NCBI GenBank assembly: GCA_015501605.1
Contig: JADNRZ010000031.1
Span: 186,001 to 250,000 of the forward strand
DNA length: 64,000 nucleotides
Direction of reading: 5' to 3'
From: Panaeolus papilionaceus
Taxonomy: Eukaryota > Basidiomycota > Agaricomycetes > Agaricales
A program made the translations under genes and the position numbers. Positions 35,780 through 46,798 of the stretch are shown one piece after another. The notes beneath the pieces are model-generated. The model was given only the letters and a program-made list of their open reading frames with translations. It was not told the DNA's origin and did not search any database. Every line of letters begins with the position of its first letter. Position 1 is the first letter of the stretch.

Positions 35780-37058
35780 CTAGACCTTATGCTTGAACCA
35801 TTTCGCTCCGTGGCGCTTAGCATGGCACACCAATCGAGTGACCTGACACCGGAGAACAAATCTACGAATGTCCATTGTGCGTGGAATATACGTCCCCAGT
35901 AAGGATTTGAGGAGATGATAATGGGCGTCCTCACACCCCGCTGGAGGAAACCCGATGTTGAGAAACTCTTGGACGAACTTTTTCAGTGTTTCTTCGTTCT
36001 CTCTGTGGTTCTTGGTAAGGATAGCCTTGAGCTCGAGGTTGGTTTGAGCTTGGGGATGAGTGAGTTCAGATTCGATGGTTTGCTTTTGTCGTATAGCGCT
36101 CTCGATACGCTCATGCAAGTCGCCGTAGATATATGCATTAGCTGCGGCTGAATCTAGATAAAGATCATTCTCCCAGGGCCCTGTGTCCAATATTTCGAGG
36201 GCAGATTCTCGGGTATTGGTGAATCGAACAGTTTTTGCGCCCATCTCGCTAAATTCCTGGTCGAAATTTATGAGTAGTTTGGGGTGGGATATTAAAATAG
36301 AGAGCCATGCCTTGAAAATGTCATCTCTGAGCTGTGCATAGTTTTGCTCGGCACGTTGGTGCGCATGCTCGGTATACACAGTATTCCACATAGTGGTTAC
36401 GATAGTGAATGGTAGCCTGTAGTTGGATGGCTCGAAAACTGCTGCGAACATTCCGATCGTCCTGCGCTTTGTACCAGGCATGCGTGTGTCGGTGACTGGA
36501 GTCAGATACAGCATTTTTGCAGGAGTTGTTCTACTGAAATGATATTTGTTATAAAAAAATCCAATGTGTACAGAAGCATAGAGGAAATACTCGGCTATCT
36601 CCTTATTAAGGGCATCCCCAGCTGCGATGACTGCTTGATGAGATATTTTGGGGTCAGAAAACCCTGGGCTGTCAATGAGAAAAATTGGAAGGTCTTTTCC
36701 CTCATGTTGGAAAAAAACGTTAACTATCCTATACGCCAAGGCTGTTTGAGTGAATCCAGCTAGCTGGTCCTTTGATATGCCCAAGTCCTGAGAATCCCCA
36801 GCCAGTGCTTGAATAAACTGTGGTTATATCTGAGTTATCGGTCGCAGTCATTTTCAAGTACACATTTCCGTACGTACACAGCTTTTGCCTGCACCTGTCG
36901 GTCCCAATAATCTATCAAGTAGTGAGCGTCAGCCAGCCCAAGTATGTCAAACAAGTGACCCACAGATATACAAAAACATCGTCTGGCAATTTCTGGGTCA
37001 CAGGTTCGACAGATATGTCACCTATAATCTTAAGCTTGGTGTACTCAGGACGGTCCAT
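35780..37058 (-). CDS. AIG1-like P-loop GTPase, subfamily I, 351 aa, intact
   Basis: Exons: 37058-36964, 36911-36878, 36817-36591, 36533-36311, 36256-35780; all in phase. Exon 1 carries KIIGDISVEPVTQKLP. The 34-nt exon 2 encodes LLGPTGAGKSC. Exon 3 has FIQALAGDSQDLGISKDQ. G3 reads LIDSPGFSDPKIS, a Thr-to-Ser change from the usual DTPG. Exon 4 has VTDTRMPGTKRRTI and TIVTTMWNTV. The last exon includes DLHERIESAIRQKQ and ends GAKWFKHKV. The third and fourth introns (57 and 54 nt) are multiples of three without stops, so a continuous frame 36784-35780 exists and intron retention would insert residues without a frameshift. The fourth intron would be GC-AG. Repeat R3 lies 3' of it and R-like sequence lies upstream. 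Confidence 0.85.
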
Positions 37059-37319
37059 GATGACTTCTGGTATAGGTGGTGGTGATTTGATACAGAGAGA
37101 CGAGACCACGGGACACACTGGTGGTTGTGAGGGGAAAGAAGTTGTTCTCTCCTGCGATGGTGAACTCTGGAAACACGTGGTGACAGCGAGGTGATTGACA
37201 ATGACACTCGACATCTCATCACCCACCGATATTAATTGTAGTTCAAATGTGTGTCCCTAGTAGATGGGCTTGGGGAAATATATTCATGAATTTTCGCTCG
37301 TTTTTCGTGTCTACACCTT

Positions 37320-38269
37320 GAAAATGTATATAGGCGTAAAAGCAGCATCGATGTATCCTTGTCATTTTCCTGACCCTGTTCTTCCTTAGGTATTTTTTGT
37401 CACTTAGGAAATCTCGTTGTTTAAGGTTGGAGTTGATGCCTGTGTTGGGGTGAGGGGATGGCAAGGGAGAGCGTGTCACGGTGACGCTGATTAAATGCTC
37501 AGTGATGTAGGCGTGGGGCGATCTGGGTGAAAGGGTGAGTGAGGGTGAAGGTGTGATTGGAGATGATGAGAGTGTGATGGAAATAGAAGGTGAGACGCGC
37601 GATACGAGTTCGTGGGGTCGATATGTGAGAGAGGTGAGGATGGGGTGGGGTGGGGTGAATGAGAGGTGAATGGAGACGAATACGAATGACAAAAATGAGC
37701 GCTAACGAAGGTGTACACGGACACCGGACGACGACGAAGGATGAATACGAACACGAAACACGAAATACGAGGGCGTAAAGAAGGTTGTATTCGTTGGAAA
37801 CTACATACATGATATGATGGAAAATCATAGAAATAAAAGAAAAGACTTGAAACCACAGAAACCAAGAGTGCGCATCGCGTGAACGAAGCGCTGACGCGAA
37901 TAGAAAAAATCGAAAAATAGGGGCCTACTGAAGCAGTGCTCATCATCAGGTCAGTATGATCCCTTTGGTTGGATCCATCATTGCTCAAACTGATACAGTT
38001 CCTCAGTTAACGTTGGTGTTTTACTTTCATTGTTAGAGGGACTGCGTAACGATGATCGTATCTACCATGAATTCAGAACCCACTCCACTGCATCCCGAAA
38101 AATGTTTATCCCGCCACAATTATCACTACAGCGATGAAAATCGAGCATTCAGTTTTAATCTCCCCTTGCACTAGGGACCGTCTTCTTGACCATTTCCGCG
38201 AATACTACCCGAAAGCACACTGGCTTAACCACCGTCATCGAGGCTTTCACTTGATTCGCCCAAGTCATA
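37320..38269. repeat. Partial repeat R sequence upstream of the 37058 GTPase
   Basis: The segment 37337-37480 carries the R core (AGCAGC...TTAGGTATTTTTTGTCACTTAG) and 37940-38100 matches the R segment at 40770-40930 (GGTCAGTATGA, TTGGTTGGAT, CCCACTCCACTGCA). It is a fragment adjoining copy 4. A long low-complexity minus-strand frame at 37491-37988 is Ser/Pro/His rich and not credible as a gene. Confidence 0.6.
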
Positions 38270-41200
38270 AGATAACATATTATCCAAGTTGATGCGTCCG
38301 TTGCTTACGGCTCCCTCCCTCACTCTCTATACCATTTCTCGGATCCGTATTTAATGATGTGCCCCTTATGAAACGAATAGAGATTGCCGTTGTCTTATGA
38401 CTTTGAGGGCGATGGGGAGTGTTTGTTGGTGTTTGAATCTAATACTGATGTTGAGCCGACGTTTGCCCGACCCAACTTGTTTCCTCACCATCATCGTCAG
38501 CACTCGTGGAACCCCTCTCCTTTCTTCCTTCTGACTCCGGGCAGCATTCTCAATTTATATTTTTCATTCCAGCCTTAAAGTCGAAATTTGTCCTCTGTGG
38601 CATTTAGAAGTTGAGACAGCGCTCAACTCAACTTGTTTAACACCACCATCATCGACACTCGCACTTGCTCTGGCTTGATCGCTTTTTCGTCTAGCAATAT
38701 GTTTGAAATCTTATCGCATTATTACCTACGGAAGCGTCTCCTGGATCATGCGGCACGATGTTGATGTCACTGTTGGTGAGTAAAGATGCGTTGGGATTCA
38801 GGCTGTAAGAACAATGAACGGTACATGTTCCTTCCATGCTCCGACTGACGCTCGCTCTCATACACTGAATTGCTGTGGCTGATGCGAAGTGGTTGAAGAA
38901 GGGATGTGGATGTATGTAATGTATTCACTCTTAGAGTATTTATGTATTGGTGAGTCTAAGTGTCTCTTGTTTCTCGCGTTTGTAGGCCCTAACCCGATGT
39001 TCCTCGACAGTGTAATTGAGTAGAACGAATAAAACTCTTTTTAAAAAAAATCGTTTCTTTCATCCAATGTTCCTCGTTTTCGTTCTCGGAAATTCCAACC
39101 CTCATCCTGCCTCCAGTTAAACCACATCATCACCAGACATCTTCATTTTACTTGAATGATCTTCGCGCTTATATATTTCACAACATCAAGGGATCTCTCG
39201 ACTGCCTGTTAGGCCTGTATTTAGGTGAGGCCTCACTAAAGAGGGTTCATAGCCGTCACTCATAAAAAGACTAGACATTGTGGAAGAGGGACGCGCCTGC
39301 CTAGCAACTGCTGTGGGGTGGGGACGTGTTGCTTCGATTCTGAAGTGAGACTACACCCTCTTTTCATTTTGTTCCTCATACCACCAAACTGCTCTTAGTC
39401 GCCCTCGGTATTTCCGCATCACTGCTGGGAGGTCTAGACATTCTCCCATCACGACAGGAAATGGTCACCAAATTCGCTATTCAGTCCCACTGAACAACTG
39501 GAAGTCTATTTCTCATTCACCAGTCTCACCCGCTCAACATTCAACTCTCGATCATGTCCTCAACATAACGGTTACTTCTAATCCCAACCTTTAGAGCATT
39601 AATGATTCGCCTACTCCCCAACATCGCACCCACCCCTCTCAGTTTCAACACGCACCTCACAAACCCTTACTTCATCGCCGACTCTGTTAGTTCCCATCAC
39701 AATTTTCACGACAGCGATGCCGATCCAGTGTCCAGAATCGTGCTCACCTGGTCCTGGTGATCATCTAGTTGACCATTTCAACTAAAATGCACACCTCATC
39801 CTGGATGCTCTGACACGTCATCAACCTGGACCTCCACCCGCACGCGCGACAGTTTCACTCCTTCCTCTCTTCAGGCGACAGCACCAGTCTACACACCTGG
39901 CATAAAAGCAGCCCTGACACCTCAAGATCCTTCTCCTGGTATTTTCCAGCTCCAAGTATTTTTCATCGATCAGAAATTGTCGCCGTTGGGTAGCGGTCGT
40001 TGGGTGTTGGCCGATTTTGGGGTTACGGCTGGTGGGGGGTCTGATGCGCAATGAGTCGAGTGTTGGGATGTTGATTTTTTGTTGTGATGTTGAGAAGACG
40101 GGCGCGATGATTTTTGATCAGAAGAGGAAGGCATTGCGAAGCTGCATGGCGAGAAAAGAGGGATTCGCTCTGAAGCCTATGAGGGAGGGAGAGGAGACGA
40201 TATGGACGCTGCTTCGTAGTAGAAGGTGAGTACTTACTGCTGGATCTCCCAATATCTCACCGCTGTGCGACGAAATCTCTGACGTTGTGAATTTTATTTC
40301 AGATAAGCCCGACGTATGAATGTCTGAGCTTGCTGTTGATTCCACATCCACGGTCTAGCATCACCCCCAATTCCAGCACCGCAACACCGACATCACCTCA
40401 TCACCTATTTCTTGACCGTCACTGTTTGTTCTGGGCTCAAACCTCCCTCGACGTCTTATATCAGGGCCCTACCTCTTATTTCAACGACTCCGACTCGACT
40501 GTAATGGAGGGTATTCCCGTAGCAGCACCGCACTTGAACCACGCGGTCATTTTGGCCTCTGGCTCTGTTCAAATTATGATGGTGGCCCTCACTCCAGGCT
40601 TAACAGCAGCATTAATGTATTCTTGTCGTTCTCCTGACCCTGCTCTCCCTCCAGGTATTTTTTGTCGCTTAGGAAAGGTGGTTGGAGGATGTGGTTGGTG
40701 GCTGTGCTGGGGTGGGGGCGAGCGGGCGGCGACGGCGAGGAAGAGTGTGTCACGATGATTCTGGTTAAACGCTCAGGTCAGTATGAACCTTTGGTTGGAT
40801 TCATCATCGCTTAAACTGATATTGTTTCGCAGTCAACAGTGGTGTCTCATTTTTATTCTTTGAGGGAGCGTGAAGCATGACGATGATCGTGTCCATAAGT
40901 AATGAACGTGAACCCAAACCCCACTCCACTGCATGTTCATTCCACCACCAGTTCGCTCCTCCCTTGCACTAGAGATCGTCTTCCTGATCATTTACTGCGA
41001 AAATTACCTGAAAGCACACTACTGACACGTCATCAAACAGAACCTCCACCATCCATACTTTCACTCCTACTACCCCTCATGCAACGACCATACTCCTCAC
41101 TCACAGTTCAAAAGCAGCGGCGACATCTCAACATCGTCGTCTTGGGCTTCCACCCCCTCCAGGTATTTTTGCTCGCTCCCAAATGGTTGTTGTTGGCGAG

Positions 41201-41460
41201 AGGTCGTTGGGTTGTTGGGCACGTGTTCGGGTTAGGGTTGGTGGGGGGTCTGATGCACAGTAGATGTGCTAATGAACGTTGTGGTGAGGTTCAGGCGATG
41301 GATGCGATGGCGGTTGATGGGAGGGGAGGACGAGACACGAAATGAGCGACGCGATGAGGGTAAAGGGTGAATGTTGATTCAGGGCGATGGATTCTAGTTG
41401 GATTTGGGATCTTGATTGTTGTCTGAAGGGAGCGCTTTGATTATCGGGTATGGGAAGTCA
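38270..41460. repeat. Dispersed repeat R, copy 4 (near-identical to copy 5)
   Basis: This copy is very similar to 43200-46420 over most of its length: the segments 39800-40120 and 44500-44800, 40330-40780 and 45010-45460, and 40870-41345 and 45550-46025 differ by only occasional substitutions. It contains three R cores (near 39950, 40660 and 41160) and a telomere-like GGGTTAGGGTTGGTGGGGGG near 41228. It lies 3' of the GTPase at 41787. Confidence 0.8.
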
Positions 41461-41786
41461 TCCCACTTTCACGCCCATGTTCAGCTGTAGGTGCTCAATG
41501 AGTACGGCATCATCTGTCTTTTCTGCTTAGTCTGTCAAATATGTGTTCGATAAATACAAGATATATTTTTGTTATATGGGCGATATGAAAAGAATGCAGA
41601 TGACGGTGTAATTTCACTATATTACAGATGTAAAAGAGTGGACCAGTACTACGTAGTATGAGATACATGATGACGAGAGGGAGAAAGAGAAAATCTCCGA
41701 AATATAAGACTTGATTGGGTGCAAACTGTGTGGAGAATGAGTGCCTGTGATAGATTGACAACGACACAGAAGATGTACACATACAA

Positions 41787-43075
41787 TTAGGCCTTCGGCT
41801 TGAACAATTTGCTTCCACGTCGCTTTGCGTTGCGGACCAATCGTGTGAGGTGGTACCAAAGAATAAAGGACCGCATGGACATGGTGAGTGGAATGTATGT
41901 TCCCAGTAAAGATTTGAGAAGGCGATAATGGGCATCCTCAAATCCTGGTGGTGGAAATCCCATGTCTGGGACAAGAAAATCTTTGATGAATGTTTTCAAA
42001 GTTTCTTCGTTCTCTGTGAGGTTCTTTTTGAGCAGAGCTTCAAGGTCTGGGTTGGTTTGGGCCTCTGGATGGGCAAGTTCGGACTGGATGACTTCCATTT
42101 GCTGGAGAGCACCCTCGATGCGCTCATACAAATCCCAGTAGAGACATGCCCTAAAGCCTTCCAGATTGGCTTTACCATCACTCAACCATGGTCCCATATC
42201 CAATATGCTCAAAGCGGAGCTCCTGGTGTTGTCAAATCGTGCGATTGTTGCACCTGTGTCGCTGAATTCCTATTCAAAACATGTAATTATCAATATCATG
42301 CGAGTGGTGTATCAATAAAAATAGAGCCAAATGCCTTGAAAATGTCACCTCTGAGCTGTTCATAATGGGCCTCGGCATGTTGATGTGCACGCTCAGTATG
42401 CAGTGTGTTCCACATAGTTGTTACAATAGTGAACGCTGCGCAGTATTTTGATGGTTGAAAATATGCAGTTAGCATCTCGATTGTTCTGCGCTTGGAACCA
42501 GGCATCCGTGTGTCTGTGATTGGGGTCAGGAAAAGGATTTTGCAATATGATGTTTTTCTGGAGTGATCTCAGTGCAAAATATGCGGAAAGGAAGTGTACT
42601 AGTATACTCAACAATGGTGTTCTGACTTTCAAACACTCCCCAGCTGGAAATCTTGGGGTCGGAGAACCCGGGGGTATCGATCAGGTAGATTGGCATGTCT
42701 TCTCCTTCCATTTGGAACAGAACATTGACTAGCTTGTATGCAGAGGCCTTTTGTGTGAATCCAGCCAGCTGGTCCTTCGATATGCCCAAGTCCTGAGAAT
42801 CCCCGGCAAGCGCTTGAATAAACTTCCGTTTGTATTGTAACTCGTATATCAAGTACTTGTAATGGTGAATTGCATATGACTTTACTTACACAACTTTTCC
42901 CTGCACCTGTTGGTCCATACAGTCTACCAAGGACGGCGTTTCAGCTTGTACCACAAGAATATCATTGACGAGGGACACACAGATATGTAATTACGTCTTC
43001 AGGTACTTTCTCGGTCACAGGTTCGACGGAGATGTCACCTATGATCTTCAGGCGGGAATACTCGGGAATGCTCAT
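41787..43075 (-). CDS. AIG1-like P-loop GTPase, subfamily I, 349 aa, intact
   Basis: Exons: 43075-42981, 42923-42890, 42822-42608, 42557-42335, 42269-41787; all in phase. Exon 1 carries KIIGDISVEPVTEKVP. The 34-nt exon 2 encodes LYGPTGAGKSC. Exon 3 has FIQALAGDSQDLGISKDQ and G3 LIDTPGFSDPKIS. Exon 4 has ITDTRMPGSKRRTI and TIVTTMWNTL. The last exon has DLYERIEGALQQMEVIQ and ends GSKLFKPKA. Exon lengths 95, 34 and 223 equal those of the 16005 and 37058 genes. The fourth intron (65 nt) begins GC; no GT donor is available in register. Flanked on both sides by repeat R copies, it lies in the middle of a tandem duplication. Confidence 0.85.
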
Positions 43076-43199
43076 GTTGGACTTCTGATACGTAGGCTCA
43101 AGTTTGACACAGACGGATGAGACGACGGGACAAGAAGATGGTTGTAGATGAGGTTTGTGCTGCACTGCATGTGCCTTGTGCGAGGTGATGACGTAATCT

Positions 43200-46100
43200 A
43201 ATCTAAATCATAAGATGTCATATTGCCGGTGCGTCTGTTGTCCTACAACACTCTCCCTCACTGTCTATACTATTTCTTGCTATCTGCGCAGATCCATATT
43301 TAAAGATTTGGAGTAATGTATCCCTTGAGAAACGATTGGAGGTCGCAGGTACTTATCTTTTATGGGAGGGTGGTGAGAGTGTGTTTGTTGGTGTTTGAAT
43401 CTAATGTACCAATGTTGAGTTGACGTTTGCCCGACCCAACTTGTTTCCTTGCCACCATCATCGGCACTCGTGGCACGATAGTCTCGGAAACCCATCCTCT
43501 CGCAGGGGACGCCCTAATCGTGGCACGACTCTCGTTTTTTCCGTCTTACTTCAGGGAGCTTTCTCAATTTTTATTTTTCATTCCGGCCTTGGAGTCGAAA
43601 TTCGTTCTTTGTGGCATGAAGAGGTCGAGACAACGCTCAACTCAACTTCAACTTACTTGTTTCAAGTGAGTGTCTTTCGTTTCTCGCATTTGTGGACTCT
43701 AACCTGATAATCCTCTACAGTATAATCGAGTAGACGAATATAGCTCTTTTTCCCCCTGAATCCCATTTTCATCTTTTTCGTCGTCGGCAATTCCAACGCT
43801 CATCCCGCCTCCGGTTCAGCGAACCGCAACATGACCGCACTACTTCACATTCATTGAATGATCGTTGGGGTTATCTATTTTACAATGTTAAGGGATTGTC
43901 AGTTATGCGTGGAGTGTCTGGAGTCACGCAAGAGGGTTAATGAATGTCACCCATAAAGGAGAGTAGACGTTGTGGAAGAGGGACGCGCCTTTCTAGCAAC
44001 TGCGGTGCGGGTTGAGGACGTGTTGCTTCGATTTTGAGGTGTGACTATGCCCTCTTTTCAATTTTTATCCCTCATCCTACCAAACTGCTCTTAGTTCGTC
44101 ATCATTGTTTGGAAGGCCTGGACGTTGTCCAATCACGACAGAAATGGTCATCAAATTCGCCATTCATTCCAGCTGGTCATCTGCAGATTTATCATTTCGC
44201 ATTCACCAGTCTCACCCGCTCAACATTGACGTCAAACTCCCGCCCGTGTCCTCAACATAACCGGTTACCTCTCATCCCAACGTTTGGATCATCAATGATT
44301 CGCCTACTCCCCAACATCGCACCCACCCTTCTCAGTTTCAACACGAACCTCACAAACCCTTACTTCATGGCCGACTCTGATAGTTCCCGTCACAATCATC
44401 ACGACAGCGTTGCCGATCCAGTGTCCAGAATCGTGCTCACCTGGTCCTGGTGATCATCTAGTTGACCATTTCAACTAAAATGCACACCTCATCCTGAATG
44501 CTCTGGCACGTCATCAACCTGGACCTCCACCCGCACGCGCGACAGTTTCACTCCTTCCTCTCTTCAGGCGACAGCACCAGTCTACACACCTGGCATAAAA
44601 GCAGCCTTGACACCTCAAGATCGTTCTCCTGGTATTTTCCAGCTCCAAGCATTTTTCATTGATCAGAAATTGTCGCCGTTGGGTAGCGGTCGTTGGGTGT
44701 TGGCCGATTTTGCGGTTACAGCTGGTGGGGGGTCTGATGCGCAATGAGTCGAGTGTTGGGGTGTTGATTTTTGTTGTGGCGTTGAGAAGATGGGCGCGAT
44801 GATTTTTGATCGGAGAGAGCAAGGCGTTGCGAAGCTGCATGACAAGAAAAGAAGGATTCGCTCTGAGGCATATGAGGGAGGGAGAGGAGAGGATATGGAT
44901 GCTGCTTCGTAGTAGAAGGTGAGTACTTACTGCTGGATCTTCAAAGATCTCACCGCTGTGCGACGGAATCGCTGATGTTGTGAATTTTATTTCAGATATG
45001 CCTGAGCTTGCTGTTGATTCCACATCTACGGTCTAGCATCACCCCCAATTCCAGCACCGCAACACCGACATCACCTCATCACCTATTTCTTGACCGTCAC
45101 TGTTTGTTCTGGGCTCAAAACCTCCCTCGACGTCTTATACCAGGGCCCTACCCCTTATTTCAACGACTCCGACTCGACGGTAATGGAGGGTATTCCCGTA
45201 GCAGCCCCGCACTTGAACCACGCGGTCATTTTGGCCTCTGGCTCTGTTCAAATTATGATGGTGGCCCTCACTCCAGGCTTACCAGCAGCATTGGTGTATT
45301 CTTGTCGTTCTCCTGGCCCTGCTCTCCCTCTAGGTATTTTTTGTCGCTTAGGAAAGGTGGTTGGAGGTTGTGGTTGGTGGCTGTGCTAGGGTGGGGGCGA
45401 GCGGGTGGCGACGGCGAGGAAGAGTGTGTCACGATGATTCTGGTTAAATTCTCAGGTCAGTATACACCTTTTCGTTGGATTCATCATCACTTAAACTGAT
45501 ATTGTTTCACAGTCAACAGTGGCGTCTCATTTTTATTCTTTGAAGGAGCGTGAAGCATGACGATGATCGTGTCCATAAGTAATGAACGTGAAGCCAAACC
45601 CCACTCCACTGCGTGTTCATTCCACCACCAGTTCGCTCCTCCCTTGCACTAGAGATCGTCTTCCTGATCATTTACTGCGAAAATTACCTGAAAGCACACT
45701 ACTGACACGTCATCAAACAGACCCCCCACCATCCATACTTTCACTGCTACTACCCCTCATGCAACGACCATACTCCTCACTGACAGCTCAAAAGCAGCGG
45801 TGACATCTCAACGTCGTCGTCTTGGGCTTCCACCCCCTCCAGGTATTTTTGTTCGCTCCCAAATGGTTGTTGTTGGCGAGAGGTCGTTGGGTTCTTGGGC
45901 ACGTGTTCGGGTTAGGGTTGGTGGGGGGTCTGATGCACAGTAGATGTGCTAATGAACGTTGTGATGAGGTTCAGACGATGGATGCGATGGCGGTTAATGG
46001 GAAGGGAGGACGAGACACGAAATGAGCGACGCAATAAGGTAGTAAAGGGTGACATAATCACAATGCTGACGTGTGCGTCTCGTCAATCCTATCTCCATCT

Positions 46101-46420
46101 CCTTGTCTTCACATCGCGATTCATCCAATTTATCGGAGATGGGTTGTGTGTCGCATAGAGTGCGTATCTCGCCACTGTAACCTATTGTCTTGAGCTTGAG
46201 CTTTTCTTTAGGCCATTCTGTTGATTTAGGGCGATGAATTCTAGTTGGATTTGGAGTCGAGATTGTCGTCTGAAGGGAGCACGATGCAGGATGAGCTGCT
46301 GCATATTAAATGAGCCGCGCTGAGGATGGACGACGATCTACAGGTGTAAAATGTGCTGGTGATGCTCAGAGCTCATCGCATCACCTCCTCAATTAGCAGT
46401 TTTCATTTATTATGCTCAGT
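43200..46420. repeat. Dispersed repeat R, copy 5
   Basis: This is the second unit of the tandem pair with 38270-41460. At its right end (46050-46300) it keeps a block (CTTATCTGGAGATGGG-like, TCGCATAGAGTGCGTATC) that is missing from copy 4 but present in copies 1 and 2, so copy 4 has an internal deletion. R cores lie near 44640, 45340 and 45845. It ends next to a relic GTPase exon. Confidence 0.8.
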
Positions 46421-46454
46421 CTCGATTACTCCCTTCTTTCATAGCGCGTCATTG

Positions 46455-46618
46455 ATGCACCCTGGACCATGCAAGTCTTGATAGAGACACTTGTCCATGA
46501 GAGGAAGATTGGCTCGGAGGCTGTTGTCGTCGATCCATGGACCCATATCGAGTATCTCTAATGCCGAACGCTTCGTATTTGTAAATTGTGCTGCCGTAGC
46601 ACCCCGGTTGCTGAATTC
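46455..46618 (-). pseudogene. Relic of GTPase last exon (subfamily I)
   Basis: After an AG acceptor at 46620-46619 the minus strand reads EFSNRGATAAQFTNTKRSAL followed by EILDMGPW, closely matching the start of the fifth exon of the genes at 42269 and 36256. The similarity stops after about 55 residues and no catalytic exons are found, because the divergent GTPase on the other strand begins at 46799. Confidence 0.75.
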
Positions 46619-46798
46619 CTAATCGAAAGTGTCAGAGTAAGTCACTTGTCTGGATTGGCCGTTACTGGGGAAATAATGGCTATTTATACTAGTAAAATTT
46701 TAGGACAACCACCATTTAACATGTCACAGTTACCACAATAGAGTCGCAACTCACGATTGAACCACCATCCCCGACCTCACCAAATCTTCAAGCCTGGC

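Noticed and set aside
37491..37988. 165-codon minus-strand frame
   Set aside because: Low-complexity Ser/Pro/His/Thr sequence from simple GA-rich DNA next to repeat R.
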